64,000 nt of DNA. It comes from Sphingobium sp. Leaf26. Lineage in GTDB: Bacteria > Pseudomonadota > Alphaproteobacteria > Sphingomonadales > Sphingomonadaceae. The notes under the pieces were generated by a model. The model had not been told where the DNA came from and ran no database searches. It saw only the letters and a program-made list of their open reading frames with translations. Of this stretch, positions 1-9,220 are shown piece by piece (the first letter of the stretch is position 1; each line of letters starts with the position of its first letter). The DNA is taken from the NCBI RefSeq assembly GCF_001421665.1, contig NZ_LMKV01000012.1:144185-208184 (forward strand). The letters run 5' to 3'. The position numbers and the translations under genes were made by a program.

Positions 1-1714
<1,714 letters not shown>

Positions 1715-2191
1715 AGCCGGCAATCTCCGCCTCGGTCAGGTCAGGCTGCTCCGCAGCGGCCAGTTGCAGCGCAGCGGCGATGCTCTGGGGACGGAACGGC
1801 TTGATGATCACTCCCAGCGCCGCACCCGACGCTGCGCCGATCTGGGCCGGGTTGGCGGTGACATAGATCACGCGAATGCCATGCCGCGCCGCCAGCTCCA
1901 TGCCGATCTGCGGCCCGGTCGGCCCATCGCGCAGGTTGAGATCGACCAGCGCGATGTCGCAATCGTTCGCACCGGCCAGCGCAGCCGGACGATCGGCGGC
2001 GATCGCGGCGACGGCGAATCCGGCATCCTCGACGATCTGCTCGATCTCCAGTGCGACGAAAATCTCGTCCTCGACGATTAAAACCTTCTTGCGCATTTCA
2101 TGACCTGTAAAATCTGGAATAGATAAAGTCCGATGCAGCGGTTCGGTTCCCTGTTGAGCGCTAAAACACCGCCATGGCATCCGGCAAGGAT

Positions 2192-2410
2192 CTATTCCGG
2201 CACATTGGTCCACACAGTCTCGAACTTGGTGCCGGCCATCAGCAGCACCGACGCCGGATAGCCTGCATCGCCGGCCTTGCGCGCGGTATCGGTGGCGGTT
2301 GCCACGGCCAGCGCCTCGGTGGCGAAGGGGCCATAATATTGATTGTTCAGGTTGATCTTCCACGCGCCCTCATGGGGCACGACGATATAGCGGGCGTGGG
2401 GCAGGGACAT
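2192..2410 (-). CDS. small conserved hypothetical protein (DUF2188-like)
   Basis: A 72-residue soluble protein with a beta-rich start (ARYIVVPHEGAWKINLNN) followed by a helix (TEALAVATATDTARKAG), a layout resembling the small DUF2188-type proteins in which a short sheet is followed by an Ala-rich helix. No catalytic residues can be named. It lies 3 nt behind the AlkA-type glycosylase on the same strand and is probably co-transcribed. The family assignment is by general resemblance only. Confidence 0.7.
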   Translation of the reverse strand: MSLPHARYIVVPHEGAWKINLNNQYYGPFATEALAVATATDTARKAGDAGYPASVLLMAGTKFETVWTNVPE

Positions 2411-2413
2411 GGA

Positions 2414-3031
2414 TCAGAGTACCTCTGTGTTATAATGGTGCCAGGCCATGATCGCGGCGGCGCCGCGATGCGGGCGCCAGGCTTCGGCGACTTGTCGGGT
2501 CATTGCTTCGCTCGGCCTTTCGGCCATGCCCAATATCCGGCCAATCTCTATCTGTATCGCCAGATCGCCGGCGGGCCAGATATCCGGCCGTCCTTCCGCG
2601 AACAACAGGTAGATTTCCGCCGACCACCGCCCGATCCCCTTGATCTGCACCAGTTGTGCGATCGCCGTCTCGTCATCGGCGGGCAGGGCATGGAGGTCGA
2701 GCGCCCCCGCCACCACCAGTTCGGCAAGACTCCGGGCATAGCCCTGCTTCTGCCGCGATAGCCCGCATGCCCGTAACGCATCGAAATCCCGCGCCAGCAA
2801 CGCTTGCGGCGCGCAGCCTTCGCCCAGTTCCGCCTCCAGCTTGCGCCACACGGCCGCGGCCGACGCCACGCTCACCTGCTGGCCCACGATCGTACGCAGC
2901 AGCGTCTCATAGCCCGGCTCCCGCACCCGCGGCGCCGGGTAGCCGACCCGCGCGATCGCCGCCACGAAGCCCGGCTCCAGCGCGGCGATCGCATCCAGGC
3001 TCGTCCGCAACTGATCGACACTGTTCACCAT
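2414..3031 (-). CDS. alkA: DNA-3-methyladenine glycosylase II, AlkA-like
   Basis: A 205-residue HhH-GPD base-excision glycosylase that would remove alkylated purines from DNA. The helix-hairpin-helix is at about 128-140 (VQIKGIGRWSAEI), followed by the predicted catalytic Asp D156 in WPAGDLAIQ. It lacks the N-terminal sheet of E. coli AlkA (282 aa), matching the shorter AlkA/Mag1 group of alphaproteobacteria, and has no Fe-S cysteine cluster, which separates it from Nth/MutY. It leads a two-gene unit with the 72-residue protein behind it. An Ada-type regulator was not seen in the window. Confidence 0.88.
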   Translation of the reverse strand: MVNSVDQLRTSLDAIAALEPGFVAAIARVGYPAPRVREPGYETLLRTIVGQQVSVASAAAVWRKLEAELGEGCAPQALLARDFDALRACGLSRQKQGYARSLAELVVAGALDLHALPADDETAIAQLVQIKGIGRWSAEIYLLFAEGRPDIWPAGDLAIQIEIGRILGMAERPSEAMTRQVAEAWRPHRGAAAIMAWHHYNTEVL

Positions 3032-3122
3032 ATTGCCGTCGCCCAGACCTTTGATTTACTGGCCTCTTGATTTCCCGCTCCCTGTCCGTCAGAGCAGAAA
3101 AAATTTTGAGGGGATAGGGTAG

Positions 3123-3440
3123 ATGCCGAAACTGATCGTGGTCAACCGTTCGGGTGAAGAACAGGCTGTCGATGGCGACACTGGCCTGTCGGTGATGGAA
3201 GTCATCCGCGACAACGGCTTTGACGAATTGCTGGCGCTGTGCGGCGGCTGCTGCTCCTGCGCGACCTGTCATGTCTATGTCGACCCGGCCTTCGCCGACG
3301 CTCTGCCGGCCATGAGCGAGGACGAAAACGACCTGCTCGACAGCAGCGATCATCGCAACGACAGCAGCCGCCTGTCCTGCCAGGTCGTGCTGAACGACGC
3401 GCTGGACGGCCTGCGCGTCACCATCGCACCGGAAGACTGA
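3123..3440 (+). CDS. 2Fe-2S ferredoxin, adrenodoxin type
   Basis: A 105-residue electron carrier. Cluster ligands fit the adrenodoxin/putidaredoxin spacing: C40-x5-C46-x2-C49-x36-C86. Two extra cysteines, C43 and C44, sit in the cluster loop ([10 protein letters not shown]). A purine-rich GAGGGGATAGGG sequence precedes the ATG. It stands alone between minus-strand neighbours and ends in an inverted repeat, so it is probably monocistronic. Such ferredoxins feed electrons to cytochrome P450s or to Fe-S assembly; no partner gene is adjacent. The class is certain, the partner unknown. Confidence 0.93.
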   Translation: MPKLIVVNRSGEEQAVDGDTGLSVMEVIRDNGFDELLALCGGCCSCATCHVYVDPAFADALPAMSEDENDLLDSSDHRNDSSRLSCQVVLNDALDGLRVTIAPED

Positions 3441-3446
3441 TCCCGC

Positions 3447-3477
3447 GCGGGTGAAGCCGGGCTACCGCTTCACCCGC
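3447..3477. terminator. hairpin between ferredoxin and lipoprotein genes
   Basis: A perfect 11-bp inverted repeat, GCGGGTGAAGC and GCTTCACCCGC, with a 9-nt loop. It starts 7 nt after the ferredoxin stop and covers the last codons of the convergent lipoprotein gene. It has no T-tract, so it could act as a weak bidirectional terminator or an RNA-stability structure. Confidence 0.6.
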
Positions 3478-4205
3478 AACGTCGCGGCCGGCGCGTCGCT
3501 GGTCAGCGGCGTGATCGTCCAGACGATCCGCTTGCCCTGCGGCGTGGTGTCCGCGCCTTCTTCCTGATTCTGGCTGACGATCTCCGCGTCCGTTGTCAGC
3601 GTGAAGGTGCCGTTCAGCGCCTTGGCCGCCTCATCCCCGGCGCTACCCATGCCCGCCGGCCCCTGGCTCTTGTCGAACCCGTTGGCGAATCCCGGCGCCT
3701 TCACCCGCACCCGGTCGTCCCCGCGCATCTCCACCGCGACGAAGGGCAGCACGATCTGCGCGTCGATGTTGAACGGAAACAGGAAGGCGTGGTCCAGCCG
3801 GCCCGTGATCGCATAGTCGATCTCGAACTTGTGGTTGCCCATGTAACGGGCCGACCGAAACCCCTTCTCCTTGCCCAGCGCGGCCGCGATCGCCTGCATC
3901 TGCGCCTCGTCGCTCTTGTCGTCCTTGCCGACCGCGTCGCTGAAATCCTCATCCTGCGCCGCGATCTGCATCATCGTGGGGCTATTCTCCGCCTCACCCT
4001 CCGCCGCATCGTCGCTGGACGAAGACGCGCCCGTCAGCGCCTCCTTCCCCATGTCCGACGCCAGTATCTCGCCCTTATAGGCGAAGCTGAAACTGCGGTC
4101 GGCGCGGATGTCCAGGCTCGATTCGAACCGGCCCGGCGTCACCAGACAGGCGGAGAGCGCCAGCAGCCCCGCCAGCGCCCCCAAAGTGCGATACAGCCGG
4201 CCCAT
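3462..4205 (-). CDS. putative lipoprotein of unknown function
   Basis: A 247-residue exported protein. The N-terminus MGRLYRTLGALAGLLALSAC is a lipoprotein signal with lipobox LSAC. The mature part has a beta-strand-rich segment (FSFAYKGEIL), an acidic Ser/Asp/Glu-rich stretch around residues 60-100, and a C-terminal domain ending in TLRVKR; no known catalytic motif was recognised. The start at 4205 is chosen because it begins the signal peptide; frame upstream of it is only a continuation into rlmB. It follows rlmB by 29 nt on the same strand and may be co-transcribed. Confidence 0.8.
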   Translation of the reverse strand: MGRLYRTLGALAGLLALSACLVTPGRFESSLDIRADRSFSFAYKGEILASDMGKEALTGASSSSDDAAEGEAENSPTMMQIAAQDEDFSDAVGKDDKSDEAQMQAIAAALGKEKGFRSARYMGNHKFEIDYAITGRLDHAFLFPFNIDAQIVLPFVAVEMRGDDRVRVKAPGFANGFDKSQGPAGMGSAGDEAAKALNGTFTLTTDAEIVSQNQEEGADTTPQGKRIVWTITPLTSDAPAATLRVKR

Positions 4206-4234
4206 GGCCTCTCTCCCCCGTGTCAAAGCCCCCG

Positions 4235-4975
4235 TCAGCCGACCGTCGCGGCGTAGAGCGCGATCGCCGCCGCGTTGGAGACGTTCAGGCTCTCCATGCG
4301 CGGGCTGATCGGCAGTTTGGCGATAATGTCGCAATGGGCGATGGTATTATGACGCAAGCCTTCGCCCTCGGCGCCCAGCACCAGGGCGACGCGCGATTCG
4401 CCGATCGCCTCGCCCAGCGTGGTGTCCGCCTCGCCGTCCAGCCCGATGCGCCAGTAACCGGCCTCGGCAATTTCCTCCAGCGCGCGGGCCAGGTTCACCA
4501 CCCGCACCCACGGCATGCTTTCCAGCGCGCCCGACGCCGCCCGCGCCAGCACCCCCGATTCGGGCGGCGCATGCCGGTCCTGCGTCACGATGCACAAGGC
4601 GTCGAACGCGGCGGCGGAGCGCAGGATCGCGCCCACATTATGCGGGTCCGTCACCTGATCCAGCACCAGGATCGGCCGCTTGTCGTCCTGCCCCTGTTCC
4701 AGAATCTCGCCCAGCCAGACATCGTCCAGCGGCTCGACTTCGGCGACGATGCCCTGATGCGGCGCGTCGGACGGGACCATGCGGCCCATGTCGGCGACGT
4801 CGGCATAGACGATCGGCAGCACCGGCGGCAGGTCGAGGGCGCCGAGCGCCTCGCGCGTCCCCCATATCTTGCGCACGATGCGGTCGGGGTTGGCGAGCGC
4901 CGCGATGACGGCATGACGACCATAGAAGCGCGGAAAGGCGCTCTTGGGCTTGGTGGAGCGATTGGGCTTTTTCAT
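4235..4975 (-). CDS. rlmB: 23S rRNA (guanosine-2'-O)-methyltransferase RlmB / TrmH family
   Basis: A 246-residue SpoU/TrmH-family 2'-O-methyltransferase, using S-adenosylmethionine on 23S rRNA (Gm2251 in E. coli). The three SPOUT motifs are clear: NVGAILRSAAAF (motif 1), LVLGAEGEGL (motif 2) and SLNVSNAAAIALY (motif 3, the knotted SAM pocket). The N-terminal FYGRHAVIAAL is the RNA-binding domain start. Basic residues (KKPNRSTKPK) open the protein. It is divergent from the tRNA-Tyr/tRNA-Lys pair about 100 nt away. RlmB versus a closely related TrmH-like enzyme cannot be fully separated by eye. Confidence 0.92.
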   Translation of the reverse strand: MKKPNRSTKPKSAFPRFYGRHAVIAALANPDRIVRKIWGTREALGALDLPPVLPIVYADVADMGRMVPSDAPHQGIVAEVEPLDDVWLGEILEQGQDDKRPILVLDQVTDPHNVGAILRSAAAFDALCIVTQDRHAPPESGVLARAASGALESMPWVRVVNLARALEEIAEAGYWRIGLDGEADTTLGEAIGESRVALVLGAEGEGLRHNTIAHCDIIAKLPISPRMESLNVSNAAAIALYAATVG

Positions 4976-5078
4976 GATTTCGCTCTTTTCACATCAGGCC
5001 ATTGACAGGCAAGTCTCCATTCGCCATTGAGCCGCCTCCAACGCAGCGGGAACGCAATTTTCCGCCGCGCAGGGCACT

Positions 5079-5165
5079 GGACAGGTGGCCGAGTGGTTAA
5101 AGGCAGCAGACTGTAAATCTGCCCGGGTTTCCCGTACGCTGGTTCGAATCCAGCCCTGTCCACCA
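5079..5165 (+). tRNA. tRNA-Tyr (GTA anticodon)
   Basis: An 87-nt class II tRNA with encoded CCA. Acceptor GGACAGG pairs with CCTGTCC; the anticodon stem GCAGA/TCTGC encloses loop CTGTAAA with anticodon GTA at 5113-5115; a long variable arm (CCCGGGTTTCCCGT region) and T-loop TTCGAAT follow. The class II shape with GTA identifies tyrosine. Confidence 0.97.
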
Positions 5166-5221
5166 CTGCATCGGGCCGATGCAGTCACCCCCTCCACGGA
5201 GGGGCGGAGGCAGGCCAGTGT

Positions 5222-5297
<76 letters not shown>

Positions 5298-5401
5298 CCC
5301 TCCTTCCTTAGAACAACGGTCCTCCGGCGCGCCGCCTCTTTCGGGTTTCCGGCCAGCGCGCCGCCTTTCCGAGCCCGCCCTGTATGAAAGGGAAGCGCCC
5401 C

Positions 5402-5722
5402 ATGGCGTGGCTCATCCTCGGCATTGCCGTATTCACTGAAATCTGTTGGGCCTTGAGCCTGAAATGGGCGGCCACCATAGGTAGCTGGCAAGCCTCCGCC
5501 GTGCCGATTGCTTTGAGCTTCCTCAACATGGGCCTGCTCGCCCTCGCGATGAAAGGCATCCCCGCCGGCACCGCCTATGCGGTCTGGACCGGCCTTGGCG
5601 CCGTGGGCGTCATCATCGGCAGCATGATCGTCTTCGGCGACCGCGTGAATATGGTGCAGGCGGGCTTCATGGCGATGATCGTGGTGGGGGTCGTGGGGAC
5701 GAAGGTGTTTGGGAACGGGTGA
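5402..5722 (+). CDS. gdx: SMR-family guanidinium exporter Gdx/SugE type
   Basis: A 106-residue four-helix membrane protein of the small multidrug resistance family, working as a dual-topology dimer in the inner membrane. The first helix contains the essential Glu (FTEICWALSLKW), followed by GIPAGTAYAVWTGLGAVG, the signature that separates the SugE/Gdx branch (guanidinium/H+ antiport) from EmrE drug exporters. The start at ATG 5402 gives the family length (105 aa in E. coli); an in-frame ATG six codons upstream is possible. No guanidine riboswitch was recognised in the short upstream stretch after tRNA-Lys. Confidence 0.9.
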   Translation: MAWLILGIAVFTEICWALSLKWAATIGSWQASAVPIALSFLNMGLLALAMKGIPAGTAYAVWTGLGAVGVIIGSMIVFGDRVNMVQAGFMAMIVVGVVGTKVFGNG

Positions 5723-5887
5723 GGGGCGGCGAGGGTGTCTAGATCGCACCCCGTTCGTTCATGTCGACCGGCTCAAAACATGCGGTCGCGGATTGGCCGA
5801 GATGTAGACTTGGGTTTCAACGGCGTAGAACATGGCCACAGATGGCCACATCATGGCAATCTTCCAAGATCAGAGCCAGACCTATCG

Positions 5888-6955
5888 CTATTCGGTGGCC
5901 TGAATGAAGTCCGAATCGAACATCCAAGAAAGCGGAAAGGGCTGGACCATGCGGCATTTGGTACAGCGCACACTTTCCGAAAGGATCATTCGCGCCGCGT
6001 TATGGCGGGTGATGCGAAGTGGTTGGCCACAATGGTCGCAAGCTATTGGGGGCAACTTTCCTAAGATACTCAGGACAGTTGCTGCCTTATCGCCCTCTTC
6101 TAGGAGCAAGTAGCCGAGAATCGACCGGGCCTCGAAGGCCAGCATGCTTCCACCCTCAGGTGGGTGCATGCGTTCGAAGAGTCCCATGACCACATGCGAT
6201 AAGTAGAGGAGGATGTGCGGGAGCGCTCCGTAGACCGCGTGGTAGTTGTCGTCGTTCTCCAGATTCGCGAAGATGAAGTTGAAGTTCTCCGGCGACGTCC
6301 TGAGTTCTATCCTATCGACGGTGATGAGATGCACGGCATGCTGGAAGAGCAGTTGCAGGCCGTAAGGATTTTTCCTGTCGAAGAGGGTTTCGTCGATAAA
6401 CACGCTGTCGATAACGGAAGCAACCCGCGTTCTCGTCAGCGCATCGCCTAGGATTTGCGCCCGACGCTCTTTGAGCCTTTTGGATGTCAGCGCGTTAGGG
6501 CTGTTGGTCGAAAATGCCTCATAGAACCCGTCCTCGTCCCCCAGCATCCACGAAAGGTAGAGTAGGTTGTCGGTCAGAGGTTTGCGGAGTAGGTTAGCGG
6601 CGACCACAATTTTTCGCTTCTCAAGGCACCGGAGCGCCTCGTGAATATGGTGAAGGCAGTCGGACACCATTGCCATTGTAATCTGGTTAATTATCACCCG
6701 GCGTGCCTCTGCCTCATATCCGGCCGCGCGCATCGCAGCGATGGGGCCATTAGCGCTATCGCTCGCGTTGAAGAGCGCTGTCTCGTCCTCATTCTTGAAG
6801 GTGATTGTGACGACATGTGCCTTCGCGCTTTCGTAGTCGCACAGGATGCGCACGCACTCATCGTGAAGGAAAAAACTGTACTCATGAGCAAGCCGGAGAG
6901 GGCGCGGCATCCATCTCAGTCTATTTCGGGGGATTAGGTTTGCGCTGATGCTCAT
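5888..6955 (-). CDS. orphan protein of unknown function with C-terminal CxxC pair
   Basis: A 355-residue protein not recognised. It is mostly helical (FFLHDECVRILCDYESAK, INQITMAMVSDCLHHIHEAL), with no signal peptide or membrane segment. Near the C-terminus, CDHC (306-309) and CTKC (331-334) could form a zinc ribbon. Codon use is clearly less GC-biased than in the flanking genes, and the gene is isolated: 165 bp from gdx and almost 400 bp from the ABC-F gene. These features suggest a recently acquired accessory gene. A role in nucleic-acid or protein binding through the zinc site is a guess. Confidence 0.75.
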   Translation of the reverse strand: MSISANLIPRNRLRWMPRPLRLAHEYSFFLHDECVRILCDYESAKAHVVTITFKNEDETALFNASDSANGPIAAMRAAGYEAEARRVIINQITMAMVSDCLHHIHEALRCLEKRKIVVAANLLRKPLTDNLLYLSWMLGDEDGFYEAFSTNSPNALTSKRLKERRAQILGDALTRTRVASVIDSVFIDETLFDRKNPYGLQLLFQHAVHLITVDRIELRTSPENFNFIFANLENDDNYHAVYGALPHILLYLSHVVMGLFERMHPPEGGSMLAFEARSILGYLLLEEGDKAATVLSILGKLPPIACDHCGQPLRITRHNAARMILSESVRCTKCRMVQPFPLSWMFDSDFIQATE

Positions 6956-7345
6956 GCCCAGATGTTAGCGAGCCAATCGCATCTGGCTACCCTCGCACCA
7001 GTGAAAAGGCGACAACTTGTATTAAGGCGTTAGCTTTGGTTGTTAAAAAGCTGTGCGGTTGCTTGTCTCGCAACCGGCCACAACATCCCGCTGTCCTACA
7101 CTCCCCAATCCATGTCATCCTCCCGCTGGCTCTTTCCCACCGTCGGCTTCATCCACCCCGCGCCGCCTTCGCACCGGTACGGGCCGTACTTTGCAGAAAT
7201 TTTCCTATTGCGAAATCCACGGCACCCGTCTGTGCCCACGCTTTTGCGTCCGCCACGACGGTATGAACTTCGCATTCCATGACCCTCTTGCAAAACGCCA
7301 CCTCCCGCCTTTGCGCCTCGCCACACCTCTGCTACAGGCGCGCCC
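6956..7345. other. 390-bp gene-free interval
   Basis: The interval between the divergent orphan gene and the ABC-F gene has short open frames in several phases but none with a plausible start, family resemblance or codon bias. Its first part (6960-7060) is relatively AT-rich, consistent with a promoter region for the orphan gene. No repeat, RNA gene or clear terminator was seen. Confidence 0.5.
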
Positions 7346-9220
7346 ATGCTGAATCTGAATTCCATCACCGTGCGCCTGGGCGGCCGCGTCATTCTCGATC
7401 GCGCTGCCGCCGCGCTGCCGCCGCGCAGCCGTGTCGGCCTCATCGGCCGCAACGGCGCGGGCAAGTCCACGCTGATGAAGGTGATGATCGGCCAGCTCGA
7501 CCCGGACGAGGGGTCGTGCGACATGCCCCGCGACACGCGGCTGGGCTATATCGCGCAGGAAGCCCCGTCCGGCACCGCGACCCCGTTCGACACCGTGCTC
7601 GAAGCCGACAAGGAACGCGCCACTTTGATGGCGGAGGCGGAGCATACGCAAGACCCCGATCGCCTGGGCCACATATACGAGCGGCTGACGACGATCGACG
7701 CCTATACCGCCCCGGCCCGCGCCGCCCGCATCCTCGTCGGCCTTGGCTTTGACGAGGAAATGCAGGGCCGCCCGCTCGACAGCTATTCGGGCGGCTGGAA
7801 GATGCGCGTGGCGCTCGCCTCTTTGCTCTTCTCCAACCCCGACCTGCTGCTGCTGGACGAACCGTCGAACCATCTCGACCTCGAAGCCACGCTCTGGCTG
7901 GAGAATTTTCTCAAAGCCTATCGCGGCACCGTGGTCGTCATCAGCCACGAACGCGACCTGCTCAACAATGTGGTCGACTATATCCTCCATCTGGAAGGGG
8001 GGAAGGTCACCCTCTACCCCGGCGGCTACGACGCCTTCGAGCGGCAGCGCGCCGAGCGGCTCGCCCAGCAGGAAGCCGCCCGCTCCAAGCAGCAGGCGGA
8101 GCGCGAGAAGTTGCAGGACTATGTCGCCCGCAACTCGGCCCGCGCCTCGACCGCGAAACAGGCCCAGTCCCGCGCCAAGGCGCTGGCCCGCATGCAGCCC
8201 ATCGCCGCCGCGATCGAAGATCCCACGCTGCATTTCGGCTTCCCCAGTCCCGCCGAACTGCGCCCGCCGCTCATCACCATGGACATGGCCTCGGTCGGCT
8301 ACACCGACACGCCGATCCTGCGCCGCATCAACCTGCGCATCGACCCGGACGACCGGCTGGCGCTGCTCGGCCGCAACGGCAACGGCAAGACGACGCTGGC
8401 CCGCCTGATCGCCGCGCAACTCGCCCCGATGGAAGGCGAAATGGCCTCCAGCCCCAAGATGAACGTCGGTTACTTCACCCAATATCAGGTGGAGGAACTG
8501 GACGTCACCGACACGCCGCTGGAACATATGACCCGCGTCATGAAGGGCGCGACGCCCGGCGCGGTGCGCGCCCAACTCGGCCGCTTCGGTTTCTCCGGCG
8601 AGCGCGCGGTGCAGAAGGTCGGCTCCATGTCGGGCGGCGAGCGCGCCCGTCTGGCGCTGGCCCTCATCACCCGCGACGCGCCGCACATGCTGATCCTCGA
8701 CGAACCGACCAACCATCTCGACGTCGACAGTCGAGAGGCGCTGGTCCAGGCCTTGAACGACTATAGCGGCGCGGTGGTCATCGTATCGCATGACCGCCAC
8801 ATGATCGAACTGGTCGCCGACCGTCTGGTGCTGGTCGACAACGGCACCGCCCAGCCGTTCGACGGCAGCCTGGACGATTATACCGACATCATCCTGCGCA
8901 AGGCGGACGGCAACGCCAGCAGCAGCGGCGGAGACGCGCCCAAGGTCGATCGCAAGGCCGACAAGAAAGCCGCCGCCGAATGGCGCGAAAAGCAGAAGCT
9001 GCTGAAGAACGCGGTGAATAAGGCGGAGCGCGAGATGACCGCGCTGACCACCGAACGCGGCCGGATCGACGCCGCCCTGTCGAACCCGAAGACGGCGACC
9101 GGGGCGGAAGCGAAGATGACCAGCAGCCAGTTGATGGTGAAGCGCGCCGAGGTCGAAAAGAAGCTGGCGACGGCCGAAGAAATCTGGATGGAAGCCGGCG
9201 CGGCGCTGGAAGCGGGTTAA
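7346..9220 (+). CDS. ABC-F family ATPase (YheS/Uup-like)
   Basis: A 624-residue cytoplasmic protein with two ABC domains and no membrane segments, the mark of ABC-F factors that act on ribosomes. Domain 1 has Walker A GRNGAGKST (about 34-42), signature YSGGW and Walker B LLLLDEPSNHLD; domain 2 has GRNGNGKTT, signature MSGGE and LILDEPTNHLD. The Arg/Lys/Gln-rich linker between them (RAERLAQQEAARSKQQ region) is the P-site tRNA-interaction motif of the family, and a charged coiled coil forms the C-terminus from about 530. Its TAA stop sits on the palindrome GTTAAC, which also supplies the stop of the convergent CHAT gene. Confidence 0.92.
   Translation: MLNLNSITVRLGGRVILDRAAAALPPRSRVGLIGRNGAGKSTLMKVMIGQLDPDEGSCDMPRDTRLGYIAQEAPSGTATPFDTVLEADKERATLMAEAEHTQDPDRLGHIYERLTTIDAYTAPARAARILVGLGFDEEMQGRPLDSYSGGWKMRVALASLLFSNPDLLLLDEPSNHLDLEATLWLENFLKAYRGTVVVISHERDLLNNVVDYILHLEGGKVTLYPGGYDAFERQRAERLAQQEAARSKQQAEREKLQDYVARNSARASTAKQAQSRAKALARMQPIAAAIEDPTLHFGFPSPAELRPPLITMDMASVGYTDTPILRRINLRIDPDDRLALLGRNGNGKTTLARLIAAQLAPMEGEMASSPKMNVGYFTQYQVEELDVTDTPLEHMTRVMKGATPGAVRAQLGRFGFSGERAVQKVGSMSGGERARLALALITRDAPHMLILDEPTNHLDVDSREALVQALNDYSGAVVIVSHDRHMIELVADRLVLVDNGTAQPFDGSLDDYTDIILRKADGNASSSGGDAPKVDRKADKKAAAEWREKQKLLKNAVNKAEREMTALTTERGRIDAALSNPKTATGAEAKMTSSQLMVKRAEVEKKLATAEEIWMEAGAALEAG

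Noticed and set aside
5298-5401. Possible guanidine riboswitch before gdx
   Set aside because: Only about 100 nt between tRNA-Lys and the gene, with no recognisable ykkC-type conserved ACGR motif.
7036-7352. Short overlapping frames upstream of the ABC-F gene
   Set aside because: None has a convincing start, codon bias or family match; treated as intergenic.
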